Shown: piece by piece, positions 10,733-23,105 of the stretch | Layout of the letters: each line of letters begins with the position of its first letter | Numbering within the stretch: position 1 is the stretch's first letter | NCBI GenBank assembly: GCA_019843655.1 | Contig: JACDQD010000009.1 | Location: 4,053,204-4,117,203, forward strand | Reading direction: 5' to 3' | Length of the DNA stretch: 64,000 bases | Origin: Lethocerus indicus | Lineage: Eukaryota > Arthropoda > Insecta > Hemiptera > Belostomatidae | Made by a program: the position numbers and the translations under genes | The notes under the pieces: model-generated | Databases searched by the model: none | What the model was told of the DNA's origin: nothing | Seen by the model: the letters and a program-made list of their open reading frames with translations, nothing else

Positions 10733-13700
10733 AAGTTTGTTGCACGTCACGACGATTGTGTTGCGTAACGTTAGAGAAACAATGTATCGTCCGGAATTGC
10801 GAAACTTAAAATAAGAATCCTACTACCAGGAGTTGTGTAATAGTGACGAGTTTATAACGACGAATTAAGATCTCCGTATCATTTCCTCTCAAAACCTAGA
10901 GCGATTGCATTAGTCTCGGCTGTTTTGTGTCGGTGTGAAATTCCGTAAAAATATTTACTATAACAGCATTTTTACCCACCTGCCATAATTTGTTTTTATC
11001 ACTTCGGCTGATTTCAACATAAGTTGATTTAAATTACTTTAACCAATGTCAGCCATTCTGAAATATCATTTATGATGTAATCATAGCTTCCTTCGTATCG
11101 ACATTTGGCGAAACAGTCCTATTATTTTTCCTGTTAATTATGACCTTGTATTTTATGGATGTTCCTTTTTTAAATTCGTCTGATGTAATTTTGACCTATT
11201 TTCAACCGGTCGATGCCTCAACTCCTGGACGCGCTTTGTGGAAGAAATCCGAAAATTATGCAAATGAATTATTGAAATGTCCTGTTCTATTTGTTCGCTT
11301 TTGATCACGTTTTCAATTCGTACAGATATTTTAACCAACGGATTTATTTTTGTTATAACCTCAAGGTATAAAGCCGGGGGGGTTTACTTTGGGTCCTCCT
11401 CTCTAATTGTCCCACCTTCCCCTCGTGATACCTTCCCCAGCTATCTCAGTCCGGATCTTCAGTCTTTTGGCCTGCAGACGACAGCCTTCTTCCTCTTTTC
11501 GTCCTTTTCTCGGCGGAATGAGAGTTTTTCTTCTTCCCCCTGGTTAAGGGGGGGTGGACTATTAACTGATTTCTCGTTTTCGACCCCCTCCCCCATCGCT
11601 CTCTCCCCCGTCTTCAGAACAACTCGAAGTTCGATCGCAACTTGTGTGTTTTGCCTGTACTTCAGTCGGTTTAAATTTAAATACGTGCTCATCTTCTATC
11701 GGGTCAAGTTTCACCCGTTATCAGTTCTTTTTGAACTTTTCTTGAAACTCATAATATTGGCATTCTTAGCGTTTTTGATCATACTATAAATTTAACGCTG
11801 ATTTAATCTTATTAATTTCCAACTTATTTAAAATTTGTTATTAAAATACTACGGTGGGGTCTATCCTTAATACTTCTACATGTCACACTTTAGCATATCA
11901 TATTGGTATAATTAATTATCTTCTTACTTGTATATGAAAAATTATAGTTTTGAATTGCTTTTGATAAATTCTCTATTAATATTCATAATAGATTACTCCC
12001 CATATTTCGTCGTGTAATCTTAAACGAGTGCCCCATTTTCCTGCGATCGATTGCGCAAGTCGGAGCATTCTTCCTTTTTCGGGAAGAAAGGCCGAATATC
12101 TGTGTGCATAGAAGTAATTATAGTTTCGTGTCTGGACACACTTCGATGTTTGAGTTGCTGTACAGAAATCTTGTATATAGGCTAATGTATACAGGAGGGA
12201 GTTTTAAATCGGTCAGATAATGCTGTTTCAACGTTTCGTCCGCGTCGTTACAAGTGGGAGCCCACGGCGGCATTTAATGATAGTTCACCCTTTCGTATCG
12301 GATCGAAAATGGAATTTAATATCGGATTCAGTAACTCGGTTACTGTATTTTTCGTGTATTAATTTATCACGATTTATTCCTGTTTTTTTGAAAGTGAGAA
12401 ACATTTCTGGTTGTTACATGTAGCTTTAATAACTTCTCTCCTTAATTTTTTTATATCGTGACCAAAAAAGAATCCTATATAAAATTATATTTTAAAAACA
12501 ATAAAATAATGTTTATATCTTCCAATCGATTTTTATTATATATTGCTAGTGAACGATAGACATGCTACATAACAACCATTTTGTCTCTTCAAAATATCTA
12601 AGGGTATTTATCAAAAGAGCAGTTTTGCCCAGAAGATCTTTCCGTGGCCACGTCTGTTCTTATGCTATCAAAGTTTTAGAGCATCCCTATTTGCAGTTTA
12701 TCGTCTGGTGTTATGTTATGATAGAAACTATTTTATGACCACAATAAATAGAAATGCCCCATAAATATTTTAGATGGCACTCGAATCTATTTAACTTGAT
12801 GCGGCCAAAACCGCTCCGTGTTTATGCAGAACGCCGCCTACAGGCGTTATACGTTATTGGGCCGAGAGAACCTAATTAGAAATCAGTCGAAGTTGTTGCT
12901 GGTACAAATTTAAAACAAACAAATGTTTGTGTCGCCCGATGAAATTGGCCATTTTAAGGATGAAACGCGCTGGCTGCGTCCCCGAGGGTGTCCACGGCAA
13001 CGGAAAGTGGCACGATAGCACGTGCGCATGTCCCGCCGTCCTGTCCCCTCCAGTTTCTTCCGAACTGGGAGAATTGGAAGTTATAAGTATGTATACGCAG
13101 TTTCGTTCTGATGATTCTGTAGCACTTCTAATAGCACTTGGTTATCAGCAGCACTAGCCTGAAAAAAAGATTTCGATTTAACTAACATCAAAATCCCACA
13201 ATTTATTTTATATTTACTGCGACTCGATTAATCTCAAGCTCTCGAAATATTACCTTACCCTTTTCAAATTTGTATTTGAAAGAAAATACCTCCAGGAATT
13301 TGTAATGTCCAATAAACTTTTTGAATTTGTGTACGAGACAAATTTCGCGTTTTCGTGAACATTGTTTATTCAGATCTGGCCATTGTTTAAAGACAGCATG
13401 GGAGGGGTTTTGGTTGTACGTCCCTAAGTTCAAAGCATGGAAGTGACTTTTCCTTCATTTTCTGATTACTCATCGTTTGAATTTGTAATCATTCCTGAGG
13501 TCACACATTTCGTATTTATTAGACACGTAGTTTTCAACACCTGCCCTATTCGAAGTTTGGCCGAAGTGGTACCACAAAATTGTACATATCGATAGCTATT
13601 CTTTTCTCTTACTAACTCGGTCACAGCGTTTTGTCGGGAGCCAGAATCGAACCAACCGTTTGCACGTCGCCTTTTATCTCGCCGTTAAGCCCTTCTCGTA

Positions 13701-13833
13701 TTTTAAAATCCACGTTAAAAGATCCCCACTTTTGGTACAGACACCTAGAATTATTTTTTTCTTAACGTTGGAGTGCGGTGACCGCCGGAAAATTGAGGGC
13801 GGCGTCGTAATATAGGAGAAGGAGCCAGTGGCG
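10733..13833. other. Non-coding stretch with a long but unsupported open frame
   Basis: The 11277-11789 plus-strand frame (170 aa) is the longest one free of simple repeats. It is rich in Phe, Leu, Ser and Ile, crosses a pyrimidine-rich islet (11380-11640) and ends in a hydrophobic stretch. An overlapping minus-strand frame occupies 11459-11692. I see no start context, domain or splice signals that make it a gene. An islet of mixed composition lies near 12930-13080; the rest is AT-rich. Confidence 0.5.
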
Positions 13834-13903
13834 TAGAGAGGGAGAAAGAAGGAGCGATACGGGAAGAGGGAGCGAGACGGAGAGAGAGAGAGGGAGGAGG
13901 AGG
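13834..13903 (+). repeat. Purine-rich (GA/GGA) tract
   Basis: Imperfect GA, GGA and GGGA repeats with few pyrimidine interruptions. A second similar tract begins about 100 bp downstream. The open frames here translate to Ser/Leu/Pro-rich low complexity on the minus strand and are artefacts of the repeat. Confidence 0.85.
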
Positions 13904-13999
13904 CGGCGGCGATGGTGTACTTCACCTACATTTGGGTGTGACATCAGAGCCGGGGCCGGCGGCTGGTGGGGGCGGCAGTGACGTAGTGTTGCGTCTGCT

Positions 14000-14137
14000 G
14001 AGAGAGAGAGAGGGAGTGAGGGAGAGAGAGGCGGAGGGAGGGAGAAGTACATAGTGAGAGGGAGGGAGAGAGATAGGGAGAGAGGCTATAGTGTGGTGAG
14101 AGGGAGAGGGAGAGGGAGAGAAGAGTAGAAGGATGGG
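14000..14137 (+). repeat. Purine-rich (GA/GGGAGA) tract
   Basis: An imperfect polypurine tract of nearly 140 bp includes a perfect GA run at 14000-14012 and three GGGAGA-type units near 14102-14119. With the 13834-13903 tract it forms the purine-heavy core of the largest GC islet of the window (about 13780-14450). Confidence 0.85.
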
Positions 14138-15726
14138 AGCTGTCTGCCGGCTCCGAGTATTGATCCCGCAATCCGCCGCCCCCGGCCCTACGCCGCACAC
14201 CTGGACCCCACCCCTGGAGCGCGACCCCACGCAGCATCCAAACATCTCTCCCACCCTCCGCGTCCCCCTTATAACTTTAATTTATTTCCAACTCCCATCC
14301 CCTCGCCTTTAATTAACGGCCGATGTCTTCGCCTCTTGCCTCCTAAAAATGAATTTGTTAATTAAATTCCGATCCGGCTTCGCGTCCATGTCCGCCGCCG
14401 GATCCATTTACGAGCCGGCCTCCGCGGTCGGGATCCCGCTCCCGTGTAGAAAATGACCAAATGTTAAAAAACTTATTCTTGTAACGTCTAATTTAATTAT
14501 GAAACGATTTTTTGTAAAACCAAAAGCATTACATACGTGTTTTCCCGTTTAAAGTCCAATGTATAATTAATAGATATCCTATTTATATTGATAAATTATG
14601 TTTCTTAAATATTAAATTTAGATAGTGGTTCTGAAGAATGTGTAAAATTTGAGGCTTCAAGGAAACGACCGAAGGGAAAATACTTGTATCATATTGTATA
14701 ACGTATAGTAAATAAATTAAATATAAATATCTCCCTGGGTTCAGTAATACTCGCAGTTCACCTCTGAATAAATATTTTGTTTGGTAAAGTGAGTCAGTTC
14801 AAAGCCTGCTAAGTCAGGGTGTAATCCGCCCCATTATGAATATCTTTTTATAAGAGTGTATACGAAATAAGTAAATTTCAAACATTTTTATAACTTGAAA
14901 TGAAATAGCAAATATTTGTCACAGTCAAAAACAATTTCTGTTTATTTTAACCAGACTACCTCCTATATCTTGTCTTCCGCGCTGCTAAATGATGTGCCAT
15001 TTGAGAAAATTAATCTCGAACTATATATGTCGTGGTTATGTCTCAGTCCATTTATCGTGCCGTCATATTCCCGACATTTATTTATCGGCTTTCCTTTGAA
15101 GTTTTAAACCTCCGATGGTCCGGCGGGAGAGGGCTATCCGAAATTAAGCCCCAATCGGGAGTGGGGTCCGGGCCCCCTGAAAGGATGGGTGGGGGTGGAG
15201 CCTCCATGAAACTTTCATAAGGGAACTCTAAGTCTAATGCCCGCGGAGGTAACAAGTCTTTTATCCCGGGAGGTGCTAAGTGGCAAAAGAGTGGGAGGTA
15301 GAGGTCTGGGCGTCGGTGGGAGGGTTGTCGGTAGTGGCGGGGGCGGGGTACGCCCCAGAGGAGTTGGAGTCGTCTCCTTTATATTCATCCCCTATTCCTC
15401 GTCCCGACCCATCCCCGAAAAAAGATAGAGAGAGAATGAGAGAAATAAGGGTAGAAGGGGTTGGGGAAGAAAGGAGGCAAGGGAGAAAGAGGAGCCGACC
15501 ACAATTCCTGTGATATTATTTTTGGTCTCGTTAGGAGTGCCGGCTCTTCTTTTTGACATTAAAGACTCGGGGAGCCGAGAGCGATCTCTCCCCTTCACCC
15601 TCCGCCGGCCGACCAGTTTACAACCCCCTCGGAATAGTGTCTTCCCTCCCGGTTTTTATACCTTTTCACTCTGGGTTATTCGAACAACCCTACTTATTCC
15701 CTTATAGCAGTCGAGGTCTCCCCTTT
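14138..15726. other. Non-coding stretch, two GC islets around an AT-rich gap
   Basis: CpG-rich DNA continues to about 14450, then AT-rich sequence to about 15100, then a second islet (15100-15620) containing many G runs around 15290-15355. Short frames occur on both strands without motifs. No RNA gene was seen. Confidence 0.5.
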
Positions 15727-15742
15727 GTTGTACCGGTACAAC
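15727..15742. repeat. Perfect 16-bp palindrome
   Basis: GTTGTACC followed immediately by its reverse complement GGTACAAC, with no spacer. Roughly one such palindrome is expected by chance in a window of this size, so significance is modest. It could be a symmetric protein-binding site. Confidence 0.8.
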
Positions 15743-17217
15743 TTGCGCTGTACCCCGGAGTTAATATTGCCGAAAACAGTTGTTCCGCGTAATCCAGCAT
15801 AAAGTAAGAACAACTTCTACTTTTGTAAAGTAAAATTTGTTTCATGTCCTTCGTTGTGATCGCGCCCTATTACTTTTTCTTGGCAGAGCGACGTTATTGT
15901 AACATGCTTTCGGAATAAAGGCATTTTTCTGAAAACACATTTTCAGAAAAGCTAGAATTCAGATAATACGTTTGTCATACGTTCTATATTTCGTATTGGC
16001 ATATACGCGAGGGATTTGTAACATCTTTAGGTATACCAATAATATAGAGAATGCATAAACATTATCATCGAGTGTTAATTAAGTCCGTATTAATAAAAAC
16101 ATACGGATCTTTTCGTAGTTCGCTCTCGAAGCTGAAAACGAGCTCGAACCCAAAGTAAAGACGCCTCCTCATGTCGTGTAGGTCGATGACACAGTTATCG
16201 GATTCCAAGGTGGCAACTGGGTGCGGGATAGGCCCCGTTTTGAAAGTGAATCTGTTTTCCCTTCTTTCGTACCGGGGCGGGGCGTGTGACCGCCTAGGTG
16301 TGTATAAGGGAGCCGGCAATAGGGGTCGTGTCTCGTCAAGTGACCTCGTCCCTGGAACTCGTTCCACCCCTCCCAGCCAAACCAAACACTCCCTCCACCC
16401 TCTTGTCATAACGGGGGTGCTCGAGCTCAAATATTTGTTGTATTTACATTGAGATCGCCGTCTTCTTATGCGTCTTGTTTCCGGGAAACCGTTTTTTCCC
16501 CCGGCCGACAATCCTGTCTTCTCTCCGGCGGCATCCCCTCTTTGTCCTAAACATTTTATTGCATTCTTGGAAAATGTTTTAGGCTTTCGATGATTTTTTG
16601 TAGGTCAACACGCTTGAGATCTTTTGTCTCGACATGTTTCATCTTATAACCTAATAACGGCAGTTCGGACAGTGCATTCTGTTTCATTTAAATTATGATT
16701 TAATTTCATCCGATAGATCTATTAGCGTAGTCGTCAAATTGATTATATTTGTAAACTTGAGATTCGGCAAACATTAGCTGAAATTTATCTACTTCCTTAT
16801 AACAAAACGTTTACACAAGCGAATTCCTGCTATCGCTGATGGCACGCGAATATTGGTTATTTTCAACAACTGATTTATCTCGGCTCTTGATAAGGTTTCG
16901 CTCGATCAAGGAATTCGTATTTACTTAACCGCTTAAGTAATTGTGTGCAATTCGCCTTGAGAATTTCGGGCTATTTATCGGCAAGGAAACTCGGGTCATA
17001 TTAGGTTTTATAAATATCTGAATTGCAAATTTCTGTAGCCTACTGTAGATGTATATCTCGTTGTTTTTATAGCAATACCCTTTTCCACAATTGAGCAACA
17101 ACGTGTATTGATTTTGTAGTAATTTCTTGGCATTGATTGGTGATTTAATGACTTAAAAAACAAAACAAAAGTCAATTGGAATTTAATAGCAAGACAAGAT
17201 CATGACCAGGGGACTTA
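15743..17217. other. Non-coding stretch, nothing recognised
   Basis: AT-rich apart from a CpG-rich islet at 16200-16540. The minus-strand frame at 16065-16511 (148 aa) fully contains an open plus-strand frame and is Arg-rich without a recognisable domain, so I regard it as chance. Weak similarity to R2 (CGCTTGA..ATGTTTC..CTTATAACC) occurs near 16608-16650. Confidence 0.5.
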
Positions 17218-17312
17218 GCGTCAGACGCATGCGACTGAAGGTCGCTTATTATTTGGTGTCAGCCCACTTCAAGTGGCCTAGATAGATAAGTTGAAAGCCT
17301 GCGGCTTTCAAC
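17218..17312. ncRNA. Four tandem hairpins, candidate structured RNA element
   Basis: Within 95 bp there are four consecutive stem-loops: 17218-17228 (4-bp stem, loop CAG), 17231-17245 (GCGAC/GTCGC, 5-nt loop), 17264-17276 (CCAC/GTGG or longer) and 17290-17312 (GTTGAAAGCC/GGCTTTCAAC, 10 perfect base pairs with a 3-nt loop). The block lies in plain AT-rich DNA and is distinctly GC-richer. It is not a tRNA: there is no A box and no TTCGANNC loop. I cannot assign a class or tell the strand; labelling it ncRNA is inference. Confidence 0.35.
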
Positions 17313-18460
17313 ATCCGTTAGTTTAGCTGAATGAAAATAATTCCTCGTATTTGTTTATTCTGTGAAACTTATAATGTTCAATGCTCCTTAAGTCTAATTT
17401 TCTGCGCTGATATTATTATAAAACTTACACAGAACATTTTATCACAAACGTCATTAGTTTAAATATCGGTCATAATTTAATTACTGCGTTATCTCTTTTA
17501 AAGCCCCACCATACTCTTACAAATATATAATAGGTACATATTTTTATTAATGAAAAAAAATTATTGTTCACTAACATCGATGTACAATAATATGAGGTAA
17601 CGTTGAACTGTATAGCTTAGAGTATCTGTTAAGAGATTAATTGGTCATTAATATAACATTAGTCAATTCACTTTAATTGTGTCGGATTAACTTTTCAATT
17701 AGCGGATTTAATTCCATTTTTACGGGCCGAAGTCTAAAGTCGTCGCCAGATTCTTTTTTATCGGTTCTGAGGACACGTAGTGGGGCTTTTGAAAAGGCTT
17801 TTCTTTGACTAAGTGTGTCTAGGAACCCTACACAAAAGACCCTATGAATCACATCACTCCCCTTCGTAAGTAGTTCTATCGCCTACCCGAGCTTTCGCTA
17901 AATACTTCAATTACAAAGTTAGTTAAGCTTCGAAGCTCTCGAGTTATATTGAGTTTAAAACAGTGAAAAAGTTTAATTTATATTTTATGCCATTGATTTA
18001 GGATGCTGTATCCAGAGAATTTCAATTAGGGTAAATTATATTAGAGGGAGGTTAGAGGGTTTTCCAGTGAGATGCAATTTCAGGGGTAAAGTAAATAGAT
18101 GAAGATTTATCCAACTCACCCATCCAGATTTTCTATTAAGGATAATATTTGTAACATTACTTGTCAACATTTATATAATTAATATGATAGCGAGTAACCC
18201 AGCAGAAAATCACCCTTGTCTGAATATGCTGTGAAAGAAATATGGTCTCAGTGTAACCGTGTTTTTAAAATTTCTTAACTTCGTAGGCAAATTCAAGCCG
18301 CTGGGGTTGAAAACGCGTAAAGTTTGATAAGATGGGACCAATAAAAAAAAATATTCGTATTTTACGCGAAAAAATGTCAGAATTGTTTCAATAGGTATGC
18401 AGCGGAGCCAGATGGGAGGCGAGCGAAGCGTGTCTGCCCATTTAGAGGCAAGGCCGAGCC
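17313..18460. other. Non-coding stretch, nothing recognised
   Basis: AT-rich, with no open frame of note until the edge of the 18400-18810 islet. No repeat or RNA gene was recognised. Confidence 0.5.
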
Positions 18461-18545
18461 TTCTCTCTCTCCCTCCTCTTTTGCTCTCTCTCTCTCTCCC
18501 TCCGTTTCTCTCTTCCTCTCGACATTTCTCCTTCTCTCCCTCTTG
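18461..18545 (+). repeat. Pyrimidine-rich (CT) tract
   Basis: Imperfect CT/CCT repeats of about 85 bp with few purines. Minus-strand frames across it encode Glu/Arg low complexity and are not genes. Confidence 0.85.
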
Positions 18546-20355
18546 TCCGTCCTTGCACCCAATGCCTCTCTACACGTAGTGATGCAACAGGATGCAGACC
18601 CTAAGGCGGAAACCCCAGCCTACATTGGTCCTTTTGCGCGGACGCCGCCCACCATTACGCCCAATTACATTTGTCAAAATCGCCAGAAAGGATTTTGCGG
18701 CAGTCCTGCCTTAAGGAAGGCACCGCCCTCCGACCCTTGTTTTTGTTCTTCCCTTGTTTACCACCCGCCCGACCCGGTATCGGCAAACCCGCCTCGCTAG
18801 ATGGACGGCGGCCATTATATCGGTGGATGACACTGCACTTTTCATTTTGAACGTTTCAGTAATGAATAACATAACTTGGACAATATGCTATGATTAAAAT
18901 ATTCCTCTTATAAAACTGTAGTTATGAAGTTGAGTTAGAAATTTATTATAATTACCATAAAGGAAATTCTGTATTAGTAGAGTGACCGTATTCTCTTCCA
19001 TGGTGCCTAGGCGGTCTTAACCGATAAGGCAAGGCTTGTAACCAAAGTTATCCTAGCGTTCGACCTTTGTGTTGCAGGTCTCCTTTGTTTTGTGTTCCCA
19101 AATTGTAATCAGAATTACCGAAGGTAGTCCAAGATTCCGGCGCTAGTTATTGAAATAATTCCAAAGAAGTAATTTCAATCACGTTCCGACCCCTCGGCAC
19201 TGCGAGACGACCTTATTTATAATTAGAGGCGCGGTGCTAATGCGCTTCTATTTTCGAACAGAGTTGTAATAAGCCTGATATGTATTTAAGAGTAAAAGGT
19301 CTGCTGGGTTCTCGTTTTACCCAATCGTTCATGAAAAAAATCGTTTAATGAGATAAATTAGTTCAGTAATTTTTCTGTATCAGCCATGCGCTGAATTGGG
19401 AACTTGTTTTTTTTCACAAAATAGCAAGACGTTTGTTGTTTATTTTATGGCAAGACTGAGAAATCGTCTCGGTATAAAGGGAAGTTTCCGCCCAACTCCC
19501 CACCCCCCGTTAATAACGGACGTTGGGAATAAATATTCCCTGTCTGGGGCGCGGACGCCATTCTCCGGCCGACGGGAAGACGTCTCCGAGAGTTAAACTC
19601 CCGAATATAGGGTGAACGGAAATATAAACTTGGATTATTGTTTCCCTTATAGGTAATTCATATGCTTGCCTATAGTGGTCTGTGGAGCCTCCCTCGGACC
19701 AAAGTTTCGGGATGGAAGTGGTAGGGGGACGCGAGGAAACATTTCGGAGTGATTCTATGAAATGAACTTATGAAATTCAACTTCGCGGCTTCGTTTGGGC
19801 TTTGGAGTGGCCCGACAAACAGTGTTGTAATATTCCTTCCCAGTCGCCCTTATCCGGAAATATATTTTTACTTTCTTTTCTATCCCCGTTTGCCCTGACC
19901 GTAACAAAAGAAAATATGATGCTTGATTGATAACTTTATTACTAACATGATTACCTCTTGTGAGAACTGTACCTGCATAATATTCACATATTGTATTGCT
20001 ACAAAAAGTCATAATATTAGCATTTTGTGGCACCCAAGATAACATATTCTGTCATGTTAGGCTTCCAAATATAGAAAACGAAATAGCTCAAAAGAAATAC
20101 TCTCATTTTGTCTGGAATACTAACAATCCTTGGTATTGATCCCAAGTAACCGCAATACGGAACTAATAACACTGCTGCGTTTTATGCCCAAACTAAACAT
20201 TATTCTAATGGTTTAATATTATAAAAGAAAAGTGTGAGTTTTTGTTAATTGTTTTTATCCTTTTGGTGGATCTTCTTATGTATCTTTGTCTTGAATTGGA
20301 TGGAAGTAAATTAAATTCAAAGGGAAAGTTTTATGTTGTGTACACATACACAAAT
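18546..20355. other. Non-coding stretch, nothing recognised
   Basis: The islet continues to about 18810, followed by AT-rich sequence with small GC-richer patches near 19480-19600. At 19636-19656 a pyrimidine tract ends in TATAG followed by GTAATT, a weak recursive-splice-like arrangement on the plus strand. No coding signal was seen. Confidence 0.45.
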
Positions 20356-20376
20356 ACTGAACACTGTATGTTCAGT
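20356..20376. repeat. 8-bp perfect hairpin
   Basis: ACTGAACA (20356-20363) pairs with TGTTCAGT (20369-20376) around a 5-nt loop. It is isolated and AT-flanked. Confidence 0.6.
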
Positions 20377-21101
20377 GTTGTAAAAATAACCCAACTTTTT
20401 TTCAAGACATTATCCTGAGCTATGGTGTATGTCAGCCAAAATAATTATGGTTCGTTTTGAATCTACTCCAGACCATACGGTATTGGCAATATGATATCCG
20501 AAACCACAATTTGCTTATCTTTATTTTTTTTCTCACTATTCACCGACACTTTTCAGCGTTCAGTGTTCTGGGGTTTATCTTGAGTGTCGCTCGTATCTTT
20601 CATCAGTATTTTTTACAATTTGCCTCAAGGAAAACATTCGATGAGTACGAATAGAGAGATAAGGAATTGCTTGATTAGTTTAAACACGGTAATGTCTATA
20701 TCCTGTAATTCTCTTCTATTTATAATAAAGCCTTGGTCAAAAGCCAATGTTAGAATTTCAAGCGAGGCAGACAAGGTTAAAAATTCTTGGTCGCTTAGAC
20801 CAGGAAATATTTCGTGTTGCCAGGTGAATTTTGTCGTGGAAAAACTTCATTAGATTCTCCGGACATTAAGAAAATGAGATACTCTTCTGATACCTTTTTG
20901 ATCATATTTGATCAAATTGGTTTTTCTAATTATGTTTTGATTTTATTTCATGTTGAAGTACTCTTTTTCTCTCTTCCCTTAAACATTACCATGTTTAAGT
21001 ATAAAACTGGAACATTCGGAGTTAAAAAGTACTTTTCTGACAAGAAATCATTAATCCTAATCCAAACTTAATGTAGAAACTTAATTAACTCGTTAATATA
21101 A
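20377..21101. other. Non-coding stretch upstream of the recursive splice site
   Basis: AT-rich, with overlapping plus-strand frames (20584-20853, 20814-21071) that lack motifs. At about 20820 a GTGTTGCCAG|GTGAAT word is a weak acceptor/donor overlap. No repeats were recognised. Confidence 0.45.
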
Positions 21102-21127
21102 ATTTTTGTTTTCTGTTTCAGGTAAGT
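21102..21127 (+). other. Recursive (ratchet) splice site
   Basis: A T-rich polypyrimidine tract (21102-21118) ends in CAG (21119-21121) and is followed at once by GTAAGT (21122-21127). This matches the Drosophila ratcheting-point consensus (pyrimidines-NCAG|GTAAGT), where a long intron is removed in steps through a zero-length exon. A second donor, CTG|GTAAGC, lies at 21161-21169. The segment 21122-21163 could therefore be a 42-nt recursive-splice exon, or simply a 42-nt exon that stays open in one frame (reading KYHFLGVTGSVHS). Such sites are typical of introns of tens of kilobases, which suits this window. Use in vivo is inference. Confidence 0.6.
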
Positions 21128-21163
21128 ATCATTTTCTTGGAGTAACTGGGTCTGTACATTCTG

Positions 21164-22975
21164 GTAAGCCTAAAAATATTTTGTACCATTGCATGTTTTT
21201 AAAAGAATTAATGATATTTCATGGGCGTTTCCCTCCACCCTCCTTAATGTCGCGCATCAAATTTGATGAGAAGGGGATTCATAAACAAAAATTACAGCTA
21301 TCGACGCGATTCATTTATTCTGTTTACCCAGGAGCTACTGTTCCCTTTCTATTGCGGTGAATTAGCGTCTTGACATTACATTTATTATCGTTATCTGTAA
21401 TATATTTTCATCATGATATAAAGTCGGTGTAACCCTCGAGCTCGCTTTCATTTCATTTTAACTAAAGAGAGCACCAATAATGTTAGATGGAAATCATTTT
21501 TAAGGTTTAATTATTTCTTGTAATCTCCTGCCTCGTTGATTTGGTCTCATACTAGACAGGAGATGGCAAGTATTTATGATATTCCAAACCACCATAAAGG
21601 TATCTTAAATTACATTAATATTTTTGTTTCAATTTATTATTACGATTAATGTAAACAATAAGCCAGCCCAGATTTTTATTGTTTTCTTAAATTTCAAACT
21701 AATGTAAATCATCAGTATGCATGTTACGGTTTAAGATTGAGCGGCATTCGAACATTCGTGGAGTGATTTTCAGCCCTGAGTTCTTACGTAGTTGAGTTTT
21801 AAGATATCAGTATTTCGTTAATGACAATTTTTGAATCGTACTTAGTCCATTTTATTAGCTATATTCTTTTGTTATTTCACAATTTCCCTTGGAATGCAGA
21901 GAAGGATGCACGCGAAGATAGACAGAAATTGCATGTTCATACCTTTTTTTATCTTTTGGATCTTTTGACAGTTTTTCTTAGGCCAGTGACTCGTGACGAC
22001 TGGAGCGTTCTTTTTTAAATTTTGTTATGACCTTCGGACACAGTCCTGCGTTCACCAGTGTAGAATACATTATCGGTGCAATGTAGCATGCGTTTTGACA
22101 CAGTATGAATTTTGAATGTTTAACATAGATTCAGTTCGAAACGGACTAACGGTGCGGTTAGGGTAGATGATATGTGATGGATGCATGTTCGAAAAAAGTG
22201 AACTCCCCCGTTTCGCGTCAGGTTCAGCCACGGAAGTGGAAGTTTCTTCAGGCCTCAGTGAGTACTCAGTATAGTAATTCGAGCCGAATTATCACGTACA
22301 ACGTTCTCGGCGAACATGTCCTGACACGAGAGCTTCGCGGAAGTGTATTAATTTCTAACACTTAGTGGGGAGAAGGAAGCTTTTACAGTAATTACCAGAC
22401 TTGAGGTATCGATACTGTTTCCAGTTGGATTTATCCAAGTGAACCCGAATTGTAGATTATCGCCTAACAAGCTATTAACGGATTTCATCTACAATAAAAT
22501 TTAAATTAATAAAGTATTCTGAAGTATCCCAATGTTGGTATTCTTTAGTCGGCAATAGGAGGACATGACATACACATTATATTTTGTAAAAAAAAGCTAT
22601 CGAATATGACCGATATTAATGGAGAAAAAGTTTTACAACATTTTAGGGGATGAAAATCGCGATTTTTGTTTTTTCGCTTCTAGCCCAGATTTCTCTGCAC
22701 GTGCAACTAAGCGAACCGTGTCGCCAGTAGAAGAACGTCAGATATAGACTAAAAGAGTTTATATAGCCTATATGATTGATCAGTAGATTCATCATTATAT
22801 TTTCAAATATATATACACATAGTTAACATCCTTCGTATGCTTTTGTTACAGTTAACATTTTTCCAACAGACGGAACCGCCGTTGTTTCGAACGTTCCTAA
22901 ATTTTTTTTAGATGGTCCAGGCTCCTCTCAAACTGCTAATGAAGTTGGTTTCTATTATGTATAGGGTGGCTGGTT
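21164..22975. other. Non-coding stretch, nothing recognised
   Basis: AT-rich. A small inverted repeat (ATCTCCTG at about 21533 and CAGGAGAT at about 21557) is the only structure noted. Short plus-strand frames at 21821-22018 and 22174-22365 have no motif. Confidence 0.45.
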
Positions 22976-22998
22976 GGGGGTGGGTGGGTAGAAGGGGG
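22976..22998 (+). other. Canonical G-quadruplex motif
   Basis: G runs at 22976-22980, 22982-22984, 22986-22988 and 22994-22998 have loops of 1, 1 and 5 nt. It is followed by further G runs to about 23018 and, about 110 bp on, a run of 11 C (23106-23116), so G-rich and C-rich strands alternate in this islet. Confidence 0.75.
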
Positions 22999-23105
22999 TG
23001 CGCCCGGGGGAAGGGGTGCTCTTGAAGTCCATTTTGTAGTGTTGATTCACTTTTTCTCCCTTGGCCCTTCTAGTACATCATTCAACAAAAGTTAAGTAGG
23101 TCTCA

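Noticed and set aside
11277..11789. 170-aa open frame on the plus strand
   Set aside because: Phe/Leu/Ser-rich composition over a pyrimidine-rich islet, an opposing open frame on the other strand, no domain and no splice support.
13630..13660. Minus-strand GGTTCGATTC B-box-like word
   Set aside because: The T stem needs several wobble pairs and no 5' acceptor complement or A box is present; at most a decayed tRNA-like fragment.
16065..16511. 148-aa open frame on the minus strand
   Set aside because: Contains an open plus-strand frame throughout and shows no domain; consistent with low stop density in a GC islet.
19636..19660. Possible recursive splice site (TATAG|GTAATT)
   Set aside because: The tract is short, with a non-consensus acceptor and donor; far weaker than the site at 21102-21127.
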